A stretch of DNA of 64,000 bases from UBA1181 sp963648205 (GCA_963648205.1 CAVJCT010000072.1:1-64000); one strand, 5' to 3'; shown: positions 16,201 through 25,797, counted from the stretch's first letter. Numbers and translations: made by a program. The notes: generated from the letters alone by a model not told the origin.

Positions 16201-19021
16201 AGTGGAGCCAGGCTCAAAGGAATCGTGGACAATCACTGTGCCAAAGAAATATGGTGCGGAGGTTTTGGCTGCAATGTACGATGCGTCGTTAGATCAATTT
16301 GGAAAATTGGAGTGGGCTTTCACTCCTGAATATCAAAGTTCAGTGTCATTCAATGATTGGAGAAGTGTGGCAAACCATATAGATGAGAATTTGTATTATG
16401 CGGCAGCCGTCAATTCTCGTGATTTCTACTTGCGTTTCGGAAGGTGGATTGATATGATGCAAGGACGATTAGAGCGAGAATTTGGATTTGGTATGAGGCT
16501 GAAAAATAAGTGTATGTTGGCTTCAACGATGGCGATGACGGAGTCTGATGATGAAAGCGTTGCGATAGAAAACGAGGTTGGAAATTCTGCAAATGTGATT
16601 GAAATGCCAACGGAAGGTGTCGGTATGATAAACACTGATTCGAAGGCGGCAGCCAAACTTTTGGATAATTCTAATAATAGAGAATCAGCGTCGAATCAAG
16701 AAAAGTTTACTGTGCGTTCGAACTTTGCTGAAACGGCATTCTTCTATCCACAGTTGCGTGCTGATTCGGCAGGAAACACGACAATAAATTTTGAAATGCC
16801 AGAGAGTCTGACTCGTTGGAACTTCCTCGCTTTCGGTCATACGAAAGATCTGCATTACGGTATGGTTGAGCAGCAAATCGTATCGCAAAAAGATTTTACT
16901 ATTTCCCCTAATTTGCCTCGTTTTTTTAGGAAGAATGATAAGATTTCACTCACTGCTAAGATTGTGAATCTGTCGGATTTGGAGCAAGCAGGCGTGGCAA
17001 AGATTCAGTTCTTAGACCCTGTAACAGAGAAGGTTATAGCGGAACATTCAACGGATTTTATTGTAGAACAAGGTAAGAATGGTGTGGTCTCGGTGGAATT
17101 TGATATTCCAGAAAACTACGATGCCATCTTAGTGAGAACGATTGCACAAGCAACGAATTTCAAGGATGGTGAGCAGAAATTAGTGCCAGTTCTCTCCGAT
17201 CGAACTGTCGTAACGCAGTCTATGCCGATTTATGTGCGTGGCGGTCAGACTAAAAACTACACTTTCAAGAATTTGGCAGAGAACACATCCAACACACTAC
17301 GCACCAATTTCTTGAAGTTGGAGTTCTCTACGAATCCGATTTGGTATGCTGTGCAAGCCCTTCCATCTATTGCTGAGGTGGAGCATAAAAATGCGAATAG
17401 TCTCTCGGCAGCCCATTTCGCAACCGTCTTGGCAAGCCATATTGCAAAGTCTAATCCGAAGATTTTCAATGTCATCAATGCTTGGAAAAATCAAGGAGGC
17501 GATTCAAAAACACTGCTTTCACAGTTGGAGAAAAATCCAGAAGTCAAAGCCATTTTGCTCTCTGAAACCCCTTGGGTGATGGATGCGAAAAGCGAGACTG
17601 AGATGAAGCAACGATTGACAACTCTCTTCGACCTCAACGATTTGAATGGAAAATCTGAGAAATGGTTGAAGGAGTTAAGCCAATATCAAGATGAGGATGG
17701 CGGTTATCGTTGGTTTACAGGAATGCATTCCAACATGCACACGACGCTCTTTGTTTTGGATAATTTTGGAAGATTGAAAAAGGCAGGCTTGCTGGAAAAC
17801 AATCAGTCGTTGGAGGAGAACATAGAAAATGCAATAGAGTATTTGGATGTCAAGTTGGAAGAGAATTACAATCGGCTGAAAGAATGGGATAAAGATTACA
17901 AAAAACATGCTACTATAGGTATGTATGAGTTGTATTATTTCCAAGTGCGAGGCATGTTCTCAGAAATAGGAAATTTGGCGGATAGCGATGAGGCATACAA
18001 ATTCTATTATGGATTGATGAAGAAACAATGGACTGATTTCTCGCTCTTAGGCAAGTCGTTGGCTGCAATCGCCCTCTATCAGGGAGGTGATAAAGACATC
18101 GCGAAACAAATTGTAAAATCTCTTCGTGAATATTCCACCACATCAGATGAGATGGGTATGTACTGGTTGAAGAATGTGAGTGGCTATTTATGGCAAGACG
18201 CAGCTATCTCAACCCATACACGCATTATGGAGGCGTTGGCATTGGTGGATTATAACGCGGACGAGCAAGACAATCTTCGCTTGTGGCTGTTGAACCAGAA
18301 ACGAACTCAGAACTGGGACAACCTCATTGCCAATGTGGATGCGTTGAACGTACTTCTTCTCTCAGGTTCTGATTGGGTTTCTAAAGAAAACGACGTTCAG
18401 ATTGTTGTCGGTGGAAAAACTGTGGAGACGAAAAAAGAAGCTGGCACAGGCTATTTCACTAAGGTTTATACGGACGACTCCGTTACTCCGAAGATGGCAG
18501 AGGTGCAGTTGACGAGTGCCAAGGGTGGCAATATCTCGTGGGGTGCAATGTATTGGCAGTTTGAAGAGAACTATGATAAAGTGGCAAAAAGCAAGAACGC
18601 TTTGCATATCGAGCGACTGATAATGTTGCAACAGGAGAATAATGGCAAAAAGGTTCTTAAGAAGATTGATTCAAAAACAACATTGAAAGTTGGCGATAAA
18701 TTGGTTGTTCGTATAACGTTGCGGACGGATCGAGATATGGATTATGTGGTCTTGAAAGATCAACGAGCAAGTTGTTTGGAACCAACGGTGCAGAAATCGG
18801 GCTATCATTGTGAGGATGGAATCTGTTTCTATCAGTCGCCTAAAGATGCTGCTCAGTATTATTTCTTCGATCATCTTGTAAAAGGAACGTTCGTTTTTGA
18901 ATATCCTTTGTGGGTAACGCACGCAGGTGATTTCATGACGGGACTTGCCACTGTGCAATGTCTTTACGCACCTGAATTTTTGTCAAATTCAGATGCGGTG
19001 CAAATCCACATAGCGAAATAG
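13202..19021 (+). CDS. Giant alpha-2-macroglobulin-like protein
   Basis: 1,939 residues with one N-terminal membrane anchor (residues ~16-36). Helical TPR-like sequence follows to about 350. The macroglobulin domains carry the MG2 hallmark FVDRAIYRPGQTVHF near residue 580. The A2M core is at MPESLTRWNFLAFGHTKDL (about 1200), then an alpha/alpha toroid (DEDGGYRWFTGMHSN) and a C-terminal beta domain. Bacterial members are thought to trap invading proteases at the envelope. No thioester motif (C-x-E-Q) is visible; the equivalent site reads SIAEVEHKNANSLSAAHF. No penicillin-binding protein partner is adjacent. A start at the next Met (13217) is equally possible. Confidence 0.85.
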   Translation: MSLNGMSKLFWNKRYSIVTFFITVFIMGISFLTFNLSSSSFDYDAAWKEVDKIAYPNPKTAIEKIENINHHAEKEKNDIQQLRCILQKGKLKETIEDGAFKKSLAELETFREGVKDPATRAVADYLLGRIYLSFYSSNRWIFENRTDLADTIPEDIEEWSKELIFNKVRELQIPAVQVSELKTTKATTFKALFDFAQDDAQYRPTLFDLLMNDMVSEDGVWTMDEKMKMHQKLVEFHQNDSEKSAYTQAKIDWIGAKYDYRAENDSLFLSFEELLEEVKNDESSMLVRAELCKYWMIKENWMDQEPFESEWSKNIHSQIPQKVLTLAEEGVKKYPKHIAAPYLKSVIDKVNQKSVELELTNESVQSGDTLSFKVQYANITDLTLILCKYDGDYWSLAQKNDRSKGKLCKEVARYSFSLEKTNYFLKKDTVITIPKPVDEYGYYVVKTNLNEKEDANWIEFSVTDLYCLSFQRTSKKFEYVVVNAKTGEALKNVDLESHYRTLERDAEYSSSKSTKTDADGFVEVKYENRGYYKTIFKNGKDVFHSEKTIGIYGDKETDNGFYHWNNAGERGEIFVDRAIYRPGQTVHFKVVMYDIEKEKSHVLSNKKVSVVLKDSHYQEIAKIELTTNEFGSAASSFVLPESGFLNYCTLVVDGKYDKQIQVEEYKRPTFEVTFEKPTATFMYGDSVTVKGKVEYLMGAPASGAKAKCKVVRMPLLRYFYGASEMETIAETEIVTDDEGMFNVSFLAEKRKDISDPFYRYTVSAEVTDENGETQKGETDVYVGERSILFSQSLGERLTFDKFTVFKFRVGKLDGSGLPNQKVDYEVRREETTVTKGSQVSDSEGYFSLPVETSKWKSGLYNVILKAKDDKGRESVDTLQTILYRLEDKCPPVYSLMWTEGIKDVSLAEGENYTVRVGSSLKDAHLLVITTDDKANSKRQWYALSDEIKEFKFALEDSQKESLHVEFYLVHDGKLSSGKMTISRKRESMKMPVSLSVFRDKVEPGSKESWTITVPKKYGAEVLAAMYDASLDQFGKLEWAFTPEYQSSVSFNDWRSVANHIDENLYYAAAVNSRDFYLRFGRWIDMMQGRLEREFGFGMRLKNKCMLASTMAMTESDDESVAIENEVGNSANVIEMPTEGVGMINTDSKAAAKLLDNSNNRESASNQEKFTVRSNFAETAFFYPQLRADSAGNTTINFEMPESLTRWNFLAFGHTKDLHYGMVEQQIVSQKDFTISPNLPRFFRKNDKISLTAKIVNLSDLEQAGVAKIQFLDPVTEKVIAEHSTDFIVEQGKNGVVSVEFDIPENYDAILVRTIAQATNFKDGEQKLVPVLSDRTVVTQSMPIYVRGGQTKNYTFKNLAENTSNTLRTNFLKLEFSTNPIWYAVQALPSIAEVEHKNANSLSAAHFATVLASHIAKSNPKIFNVINAWKNQGGDSKTLLSQLEKNPEVKAILLSETPWVMDAKSETEMKQRLTTLFDLNDLNGKSEKWLKELSQYQDEDGGYRWFTGMHSNMHTTLFVLDNFGRLKKAGLLENNQSLEENIENAIEYLDVKLEENYNRLKEWDKDYKKHATIGMYELYYFQVRGMFSEIGNLADSDEAYKFYYGLMKKQWTDFSLLGKSLAAIALYQGGDKDIAKQIVKSLREYSTTSDEMGMYWLKNVSGYLWQDAAISTHTRIMEALALVDYNADEQDNLRLWLLNQKRTQNWDNLIANVDALNVLLLSGSDWVSKENDVQIVVGGKTVETKKEAGTGYFTKVYTDDSVTPKMAEVQLTSAKGGNISWGAMYWQFEENYDKVAKSKNALHIERLIMLQQENNGKKVLKKIDSKTTLKVGDKLVVRITLRTDRDMDYVVLKDQRASCLEPTVQKSGYHCEDGICFYQSPKDAAQYYFFDHLVKGTFVFEYPLWVTHAGDFMTGLATVQCLYAPEFLSNSDAVQIHIAK

Positions 19022-19043
19022 GTGATTTTTTAATTCCTTTTTG

Positions 19044-19051
19044 TAAATTTG
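19044..19051 (+). promoter_or_regulatory. -7 box of the lipoprotein/OmpA operon
   Basis: TAAATTTG fits TAnnTTTG, 60 bp before the lipoprotein ATG and just after the macroglobulin-like gene. Confidence 0.45.
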
Positions 19052-19111
19052 ACAACTATTAAAAATTGCAGTTGTAAGTTTTAAAGTGTTTAAAATAAAA
19101 AAGTTAGGAAA

Positions 19112-19891
19112 ATGAAAAAAAATTCTAAAAGCAAGATTTGGACTTTTGCGGCAGCTTGTTTGGTTCTCTTTTTCGGGGCTACGGGTTGTGTGGAAGACGA
19201 GTACGATCTTTCTGAACTGTCGACGGATAGTCTGATGGTTACAACGGCTCTCGAAGCACCACTGGCGAAGAGCATTATTTCTGTGGATGATGTATTTAAG
19301 CATCGAGGGTCAAAAGGTATCGTAGTTAAGTTTGATAGTCTGATGGGTGATTTAGACGCTATCTATGATTTGTCAAAATTCACGAAGGATGATCCCTCTG
19401 TTCTTCCAGGCTATTTCGTGATGGAAGATGGAATCGTTGCGACCGATACCTTGTTTGGCATTGATCTCGGTAATGCAATCGGCAAGGAAAAAACGGTTGA
19501 TTCCATCTATGCAGCGGAGTTGACTTTCAATGTTGTGAATGAAGTTCCTTTAGGAGGAACGATTGAGTTTCGCTTCATGAGAAAGGAAACTTTGAGTGTG
19601 ATGGGAATTGAGACGAGTGTTTATATAGAGGAGAAATCGCTCAGACGCTCGGTGGAGATTAGTGCTAGCACGTTTGGAACGGACAGAAAATTGGTATCGG
19701 CAGGAAAAAACACCTATACGGTTGGTTATGAAGGCGATGATGCTGAGGCATTGAATCGTGTTACGGACATCGAGATGATTTATAACCTCAACCCTGTATA
19801 TGCTGAGGATGAGTATTATTTGTCAGAAGATTATAGAGTGACGATTTCTCTATCTGCTTATATAAAGGCTAAAGTATTATTGAATTATTAA
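19112..19891 (+). CDS. Lipoprotein of unknown function
   Basis: 259 residues; signal with lipobox ATGC, then VEDEYDLSEL. The mature domain is beta-rich (VDSIYAAELTFNVVNEVPLGGTIEFRF) and resembles Bacteroidota surface lipoproteins of unknown role that begin with a short acidic leader and a LxxPLA-like phrase. Only 7 bp separate it from the OmpA/TSP3 gene, so they are co-transcribed and probably work together at the outer membrane. I cannot name the family. Confidence 0.7.
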   Translation: MKKNSKSKIWTFAAACLVLFFGATGCVEDEYDLSELSTDSLMVTTALEAPLAKSIISVDDVFKHRGSKGIVVKFDSLMGDLDAIYDLSKFTKDDPSVLPGYFVMEDGIVATDTLFGIDLGNAIGKEKTVDSIYAAELTFNVVNEVPLGGTIEFRFMRKETLSVMGIETSVYIEEKSLRRSVEISASTFGTDRKLVSAGKNTYTVGYEGDDAEALNRVTDIEMIYNLNPVYAEDEYYLSEDYRVTISLSAYIKAKVLLNY

Positions 19892-19898
19892 TAGGAGG

Positions 19899-22232
19899 AT
19901 GATGAAAACGAAGAAACTACTTTTATTGGGTCTGTTTTTGTTGCAGACTGTTGTGTCGTTCGCACAATTCAGTAATACGCTTTATTTTGACAAGTACAAT
20001 TATCGCCAGCATAAGGTGAATCCGGCTTTCCAACCTATAGGCAAGTTCTACATCGGGTTCCCGGCTTTGTCCGACATTTCGGTTGCTGCTGGTAATAATC
20101 GTTTCAGATTCAACGACATCATTCAGAATGTGGAGATCGATGGTGTGAAGAAGCCAGTTCTTTTCTTTGACAAACATGCAAAGTCTGACGGTATTTCCAA
20201 CTTCTTGGATCAGTTGAAATTCAACGAGCGTGCGTACGCTGCATATAATATTGACATCTTGGATTTCGGTTGGAGAACGAAGAGAAATTCGTACATCTCG
20301 ATTGCTTTGTCGAATCGTTTCGAGGCGATGGTGGTCGTTCCTAAAAAACTTCCAGAGTTGGTCTTCAAGGGAATGGAGAATGGAGAACGCTACAACACGA
20401 AGATTGACAAGATGGCTGTTCGGGCTTCTCTCTACTCTCAGTTGGCAGTGAGCTATTCTCGTCCGATCAACGATCAGTGGACGGTCGGTGCGACTTTGAA
20501 ATATTTGTATGGTCACGGCAATGTCTCTTCTGATTTCAGAAATTTGGAGTTGAATCTTTCGGGTGATAAATGGTCTATCACGGGCGATGGTTCTGTTCGT
20601 GTTTCATTCCCTGGACTTCGTTTTACTCCAGATGAAAATAATCAAATCGACGACGTTGATGTAGATGATTTGGATGTCTCTATGGCTGCAAAACCACAAG
20701 GACATGGAGGTGCAATCGACTTGGGTGTTACCTATCAGGTGTTGCCTCGCTTGCAATTGTCTGCCAGTGTGCTTGACTTGGGATTCATCCATTGGAAGAA
20801 TAATTTGAATCAGTTGAACAAGAAGAATGATTTCGTGTATGATGGTGTTGTATATGATATCGACTCTGATTCAACGGATTACTGGGAACCCTACGAGGAT
20901 CAGTTGGAAAATATGTATGAGATAGGTAATTCGCCTAAAGCATACAACGCTGCTCTTTGCGCTAAGATTTTGGTGGGTGGTGAATACTCATTCTGGGAAG
21001 ATCGTTTAGGTTTGGGCGTTTTGTCTAAGACTTACATCTACTGTCATTCCGCATGGGAGGAGTTCTTGCTCTCTGCTAATTTCCGTCCGTGCCAACAGTT
21101 CTCTTTGGGCTTGACTTATAGTATGTTCGATGGTCAGTGGAACAACTTGGGTTGCAGTATGAACTTCAACTTGGGTGCGTTCAATTTGAACTTCGCAGTA
21201 GACAATGTGCCGATGAAGTGGTCTAAGAGTGGAGACATTGCCTTCCCTTCAAACCAGAACAGTATCCGCGCAACTGTCGGTGTCGGTTTCATGTTTAAAT
21301 ATAGAAACAAAGACCAAGACAAGGATGGCGTTTTGGATAAGTACGATTTATGTCCTGACACGCCTGCTGGTACAGAGGTTGATTCTGTAGGTTGTCCAAA
21401 AGATTCAGATGGTGATGGCGTTCCAGATTGCATCGACCAATGTCCAGACACGCCAAAAGAGGCTAAGGGATTGGTTGACTCTATAGGTTGCCCTCTCGAT
21501 AGCGATGGTGATGGTGTGCCAGATTATATCGATCAATGTCCAATGACTCCAAAAGAGGCTTACGGATTTGTTGATTCTTTGGGTTGTATCTTGGATAGCG
21601 ATAACGACAACGTGCCAGACTATATGGATAAATGTCCGAACACACCTGCCGAGGCTCTTGGTACGATTGATTCAACAGGTTGTCCTCGTGATACCGATGG
21701 TGATGGTGTTCCAAACTATTTGGATAAGTGTCCAGACACACCACAAGAGGCGTGGGGCAGTGTTGATTCAACAGGTTGCCCAATGGATAGAGATGGTGAT
21801 GGCGTTCCTGATTACATCGATAAGTGTCCTGACGTGGCTGGTACTAAGTCGAATAATGGTTGTCCAGAAGTGAAAGCCGAGGTGAAGAAGATCTTCAAGA
21901 AAGCGTTGACTGGAATCCAATTTGAGACGGGTAAGGCTGTCATCAAGAAATCATCTAACTCAATCTTGAACGAGATTGTGAAGGTGATGAAAGAGAACTC
22001 TGAGTACAAGTTGAACATCAGCGGACATACCGATTCTACTGGTAAGCCAGAAAAGAACTTGAAATTGTCAAAAGACCGTGCTGCTGCAGTAGAGAAGTAC
22101 TTGACGACCCACGGCGTTGAGGCTTCAAGAATCCACTCTGAGGGATATGGCGACACGAAGCCAGTGGCAAGCAACAAGACTACTCAAGGTAAGGCTAAGA
22201 ACCGTCGTGTAGAGTTCGAGGTTGAGTTCTAA
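19899..22232 (+). CDS. Outer-membrane protein: DUF5723-type barrel, TSP3 repeats, OmpA C-terminal domain
   Basis: 777 residues. Signal peptide ending SFAQ, then an N-terminal barrel-like region (residues ~20-465) opening SNTLYFDKYNYRQHKVNPAF, as in DUF5723/PorP-like proteins. About six thrombospondin type 3 calcium-binding repeats follow (~470-660), each with D-x-DGDGVPD-x-x-D-x-CP. The OmpA-like peptidoglycan-binding domain is at ~665-777 (NISGHTDSTG, NRRVEFEVEF). It most likely tethers the outer membrane to peptidoglycan. Two start codons lie in tandem (19899 and 19902). A strong terminator follows. Confidence 0.85.
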   Translation: MMKTKKLLLLGLFLLQTVVSFAQFSNTLYFDKYNYRQHKVNPAFQPIGKFYIGFPALSDISVAAGNNRFRFNDIIQNVEIDGVKKPVLFFDKHAKSDGISNFLDQLKFNERAYAAYNIDILDFGWRTKRNSYISIALSNRFEAMVVVPKKLPELVFKGMENGERYNTKIDKMAVRASLYSQLAVSYSRPINDQWTVGATLKYLYGHGNVSSDFRNLELNLSGDKWSITGDGSVRVSFPGLRFTPDENNQIDDVDVDDLDVSMAAKPQGHGGAIDLGVTYQVLPRLQLSASVLDLGFIHWKNNLNQLNKKNDFVYDGVVYDIDSDSTDYWEPYEDQLENMYEIGNSPKAYNAALCAKILVGGEYSFWEDRLGLGVLSKTYIYCHSAWEEFLLSANFRPCQQFSLGLTYSMFDGQWNNLGCSMNFNLGAFNLNFAVDNVPMKWSKSGDIAFPSNQNSIRATVGVGFMFKYRNKDQDKDGVLDKYDLCPDTPAGTEVDSVGCPKDSDGDGVPDCIDQCPDTPKEAKGLVDSIGCPLDSDGDGVPDYIDQCPMTPKEAYGFVDSLGCILDSDNDNVPDYMDKCPNTPAEALGTIDSTGCPRDTDGDGVPNYLDKCPDTPQEAWGSVDSTGCPMDRDGDGVPDYIDKCPDVAGTKSNNGCPEVKAEVKKIFKKALTGIQFETGKAVIKKSSNSILNEIVKVMKENSEYKLNISGHTDSTGKPEKNLKLSKDRAAAVEKYLTTHGVEASRIHSEGYGDTKPVASNKTTQGKAKNRRVEFEVEF

Positions 22233-22263
22233 TTTGTGAAATAACAGTTAGTCCATAATGAAG

Positions 22264-22297
22264 AAGGGCGGTAGATAATGAGTCTACCGCCCTTTTT
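22264..22297. terminator. Terminator between ompA-like gene and araC
   Basis: A 12-bp stem (AAGGGCGGTAGA 22264-22275 with TCTACCGCCCTT 22283-22294) is followed by TTTG. It is placed to serve both convergent genes. Confidence 0.85.
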
Positions 22298-22302
22298 GTT
22301 TC

Positions 22303-23214
22303 TTACTTGTCTCGTTTCCGCTCGGGGTACTGAAAGTAGAATGGCGAATGCCCCTCCCTTCTTTTGAAGAATTTTCCAAAGGACGACTGATCGGAGAAAT
22401 GCAACTCTTCTGCTACTTGTTGTACGCTCATCTCCGAACGACTCAACAATGCTTTTGCTTCTCCAAACAGCATCTCATAGATGAAATCGGATGGTGTTCT
22501 TCCAGTAACTTTCTTGACAATCAGGGTGAAATAATGTGCTGATAAATGTAGTTGTTCAGCATAAAAATCTACGTTGTGTTCTTGTTTGAAATTCTCAATG
22601 AGCAACTCGATGAAGGTACGCACGATCAACTCTTTGCGAGTCAAAGTGTCGCGTACCATACCTTCAGAAATTCGTTTTTCTATAAAATGACTGAGGTCCA
22701 AGTAGAAGGCGATGAAAGCATTCAAAACCATTTGCCGATAGTAATAATGGTCGGTGTCCGACAGGGCGAACGACAGATTGTCCCATCGATGTTTCAGACT
22801 CTCAACATTCTCTGCCGACATTCGTATCACAGGATTTCTGAACATCATCACCGAATATTTGGTTCTGATAGGTATCATCTCGGCAGGGTCGTAACGCTCC
22901 ATGAAAGTGTGAGAAACGGAAAGAACCACACAACGGAAATCTTCCGATGCCTCTGTAATCGTGCAGATATGAGTCGATAAAACCACGACGCAACCGCTCG
23001 TCAGTTTGTAATGGCAGAAATTGGCGGAAAAATTTGCCTGACCCGACAACACTAAAATGGTCTTGTAGGAGTATAAATGGCTTCGAGACGTGAAAATCTG
23101 AAAGGCTTCTTCACTGCGATATTCTTTGCAACTCAACAAGGATTCGCCACCGTCGCCTCGATTTTCTTTAAAGTCTTGTATCTCATGTAATACTGCAAAT
23201 TGATACTCCTCCAT
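22303..23214 (-). CDS. AraC-family transcriptional regulator
   Basis: 303 residues: an N-terminal cupin-like sensor (FSANFCHYKLTSGCVVVLS) and a C-terminal double helix-turn-helix (VDFYAEQLHLSAHYFTLIVKK; VQQVAEELHFSDQSSFGKFFKR) ending in the usual G-x-x-P-x-x-F/Y block. It is divergent from the TolC-HlyD-MFS operon with 180 bp between them, the classical layout for a local efflux regulator. The ligand is unknown. Confidence 0.88.
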   Translation of the reverse strand: MEEYQFAVLHEIQDFKENRGDGGESLLSCKEYRSEEAFQIFTSRSHLYSYKTILVLSGQANFSANFCHYKLTSGCVVVLSTHICTITEASEDFRCVVLSVSHTFMERYDPAEMIPIRTKYSVMMFRNPVIRMSAENVESLKHRWDNLSFALSDTDHYYYRQMVLNAFIAFYLDLSHFIEKRISEGMVRDTLTRKELIVRTFIELLIENFKQEHNVDFYAEQLHLSAHYFTLIVKKVTGRTPSDFIYEMLFGEAKALLSRSEMSVQQVAEELHFSDQSSFGKFFKRREGHSPFYFQYPERKRDK

Positions 23215-23240
23215 ATCGCATTCGTTTTTTTATGATTGCA

Positions 23241-23248
23241 CAAAAATA
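23241..23248 (-). promoter_or_regulatory. -7 box of the araC-type gene
   Basis: TATTTTTG on the minus strand, 26 bp before the ATG at 23214. Confidence 0.5.
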
Positions 23249-23333
23249 CCAATAATTGTGTTGATATTTATGTCTTATAAGCACGTTTTTTTCTTTTTAT
23301 GTCCATTTAAAACCAATTCAGAACATTTTGGGA

Positions 23334-23366
23334 TTTGCCAAAATTGAGTTCATTCAGCGACCTTTG
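23334..23366 (+). promoter_or_regulatory. Probable promoter of the efflux operon
   Basis: TTTG at 23334-23337 and GACCTTTG at 23359-23366 (one mismatch to TAnnTTTG), spacer 21 bp. This predicts a transcript start near 23373, so the TolC-like start is the ATG at 23395 and not an earlier in-frame ATG at 23335. Confidence 0.5.
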
Positions 23367-23394
23367 CAAGTTGATTAATTTGTATTATCCTAAA

Positions 23395-24720
23395 ATGAAG
23401 AAAACAGTTTTATCATTTGTTTTTTTGGGGACTGCGCTTTTCTCTTTTTCCCAAGAGAATGTGCTGCGTCTTTCCATTCCGCAATTGTTTCAGTTGGCAG
23501 AAGACCATAGTCAGGAACTGAAGGTCTCCGAACTCTCTGTGCAAGCGTCTGAAGAGGATATCAAAGTGGCTAAGAACGGTTTATTGCCATCTTTCGATGT
23601 CTCTCTTTCTGCAGGCTATCTGAGCGACCTCCGCATCACGGATCGTAATTTCAGCAATGGTCAGACTATCAAAATGAAGAATTTCGGCGATCTTGCCAAC
23701 TTCACCAACAGTTTGGCTGTTGAGGCTACTTACTTGGTCTACTCGGGTGGGGCAGTGCAGAATGGAATCCGCAACGCCAAGATGGCAAATGAGATTTCTC
23801 AACAACAACAGGTGCAGACTCGCCAGAATGTGCGTTTCCTATTGTTGAGTTACTACCTCGACCTTTTCAGATTGACCAACCAAGAGGAGGTCTATTTGAA
23901 AAATATCGAGCAGACAAAGATTCTTGTGGAGAACATTCAAAACAAGCATAGCGAGGGTATGGCTCTGAAGAATGATATCACTCGTCATGAACTTCATTTG
24001 CAATCGCTTGAACTTGCACTCAAGCAGACTCGCAATGCCAAGAGTATCGCCCAGAATAAACTTCGCACACTCTTGAAACTGTCTCCTGAAACTGTTATCG
24101 AAGTGGATCAAACTATTTTGGAAAATCTTCCGATCGCTGACAAGGAGCAGACTTGGCAGGAAACGGCAACCTCCTCTTCACCGATTTTAAAGATTTCAGA
24201 CATAAAGACGAACATAGCGGAAAACAATGTCAAAATTGCGAAATCAGATCGTTTGCCTCATATCGCACTCTATGCCTCAGATCAGTTGAACGGTCCAATC
24301 ACGATTGATATGGATGTGAAAGATAACAATATGAACTTGTGGACGGTGGGTGTCGGTGTAACCTATAATTTGGCATCTCTTTATAAGTCTGGCAGAAATA
24401 TTCGTAAAGCAAAGACCGACAGTGAGATGGCAAAGGCAGAAAGGGAAACTGCGATGGAAAATCTGCAGATTGAGGTCAACACGGCTCACACGCTTTTCTT
24501 GGAGTCGTTCTCAATCTTGGAGACTTGCGAGAAGAGTTTGGAATTGGCAGTTCTCAACTATAATGTGGTGAACAACCGCTATGTCAACGACTTGGCATTG
24601 ATCACGGATATGCTCGACGCAAGTAACTCAAAAATCGAAGCAGAATTGAATATGGCAAATGCAAAAATCAATATCGTTTTGAAATATTACAACTTAAAAC
24701 GTGCTTCTGGTGATCTTTAA
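23395..24720 (+). CDS. TolC-family outer-membrane efflux channel
   Basis: 441 residues with signal peptide (MKKTVLSFVFLGTALFSFSQ). Long coiled-coil helices and duplicated repeats are typical of TolC: SELSVQASEEDIKVAKNGLLPSFD in the first half and IAENNVKIAKSDRLPHIALYA in the second. It would form the outer-membrane exit duct for the pump encoded downstream. The N-terminal ~20 residues of the longer frame are not signal-like, so I start at 23395. 42 bp to the next gene. Confidence 0.88.
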   Translation: MKKTVLSFVFLGTALFSFSQENVLRLSIPQLFQLAEDHSQELKVSELSVQASEEDIKVAKNGLLPSFDVSLSAGYLSDLRITDRNFSNGQTIKMKNFGDLANFTNSLAVEATYLVYSGGAVQNGIRNAKMANEISQQQQVQTRQNVRFLLLSYYLDLFRLTNQEEVYLKNIEQTKILVENIQNKHSEGMALKNDITRHELHLQSLELALKQTRNAKSIAQNKLRTLLKLSPETVIEVDQTILENLPIADKEQTWQETATSSSPILKISDIKTNIAENNVKIAKSDRLPHIALYASDQLNGPITIDMDVKDNNMNLWTVGVGVTYNLASLYKSGRNIRKAKTDSEMAKAERETAMENLQIEVNTAHTLFLESFSILETCEKSLELAVLNYNVVNNRYVNDLALITDMLDASNSKIEAELNMANAKINIVLKYYNLKRASGDL

Positions 24721-24762
24721 TCTTTAACAAAAAATTGTAAAATCATAAAAATCATTCGAAAG

Positions 24763-25797
24763 ATGAATAAGAATACTAAAAAATTGACATTCAATATCTT
24801 AGTTTGTTTGTTGTTAGCAGGTGCTTTGCTCTGGGTCGCTTCTCATTTCTTCCATTTCGGAAGGGTAGAGTTCACCGATAATGCGCAGGTGAAACAGTTG
24901 ATTGTTCCTGTAAATTCTCGTATTCAAGGTTTCGTTAAGAAAATCTATTTTACTGAGTTTCAGTATGTTAAGAAAGGAGATACGCTTGCGACAATCGAGG
25001 ATATGGAGTTCCGTTTCCGATTGGCTCAAGCCGAGGCAGATTATGACCGTGCAACTTCTGGCAAGGAGGTGATGTCTGCAACTATCAATACGACGACAAA
25101 CAATATCTCTGTCAACGATGCTGCTATTCAAGAGGCTTCTGCACTCATGGAGAATGCGAGAAAGGAATATGAGCGTTATGAGAAACTCTATGCGCAAGAG
25201 TCTGTTACCAAGCAGGAGTTTGATGCAAAAAAGACGGACTACGAGGCTAAAAAGGCTCGTTTTGAGCAGATTAACCGCCAAAAAGAGTCTTCTTCATTGG
25301 TGAGAAAAGAGCAGACAAAACGTTTGGGACAGAATGTGGCAGAGATAAAATTGGCAGAGGCTGCACTTGAATTGGCTCGTCTAAATCTTTCATATACAGT
25401 GATTTTGGCACCTTGTGATGGCTATACTGGTCGCAAAAACATTCAAGAAGGTCAGTTGATTCAGCCAGGTCAAACCATTGTCGACCTTGTGGATGAAAAT
25501 GACAAGTGGATCGTGGCTAATTTTAAAGAGACACAAACTCATCATATCGCTGAAGGTCAAGATGTTGAGATTGAAGTGGATGCTCTTCCGGGTGTAACTT
25601 TCCAAGGAAAAGTGCAAGCCATTTCAAAGGCAACGGGTAATAGTTTCTCTTTGATTCCACACGATTATTCTACAGGAAACTTCGTGAAGGTAGAGCAAAG
25701 AATCCCTATCCGAATAGACTTTTCGGACCAGAATGATGTTGAGACTTTGAAAAGAGTCAGCGCAGGTATGAACGCTGAATGTACTGTAAAATACTAA
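24763..25797 (+). CDS. HlyD/EmrA-type membrane fusion protein
   Basis: 344 residues: one N-terminal membrane helix (~9-30), then FTDNAQVKQLIVPVNSRIQG, the beta-barrel/lipoyl start typical of EmrA-like adaptors. A coiled-coil hairpin spans ~85-200, and the returning lipoyl half is APCDGYTGRKNIQEGQLIQPG. It bridges the inner-membrane transporter to the TolC-like channel. Second gene of the efflux operon, 18 bp before the transporter gene. Confidence 0.9.
   Translation: MNKNTKKLTFNILVCLLLAGALLWVASHFFHFGRVEFTDNAQVKQLIVPVNSRIQGFVKKIYFTEFQYVKKGDTLATIEDMEFRFRLAQAEADYDRATSGKEVMSATINTTTNNISVNDAAIQEASALMENARKEYERYEKLYAQESVTKQEFDAKKTDYEAKKARFEQINRQKESSSLVRKEQTKRLGQNVAEIKLAEAALELARLNLSYTVILAPCDGYTGRKNIQEGQLIQPGQTIVDLVDENDKWIVANFKETQTHHIAEGQDVEIEVDALPGVTFQGKVQAISKATGNSFSLIPHDYSTGNFVKVEQRIPIRIDFSDQNDVETLKRVSAGMNAECTVKY

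Noticed and set aside
19893..19898. AGGAGG before the OmpA/TSP3 gene as a functional Shine-Dalgarno
   Set aside because: Only 0-3 nt separate it from the two candidate ATGs, too close for normal function, and the phylum rarely uses such sites.
23335..23394. Longer N-terminus for the TolC-like protein
   Set aside because: It overlaps the predicted promoter and would place ~20 residues before a clean signal peptide at 23395.
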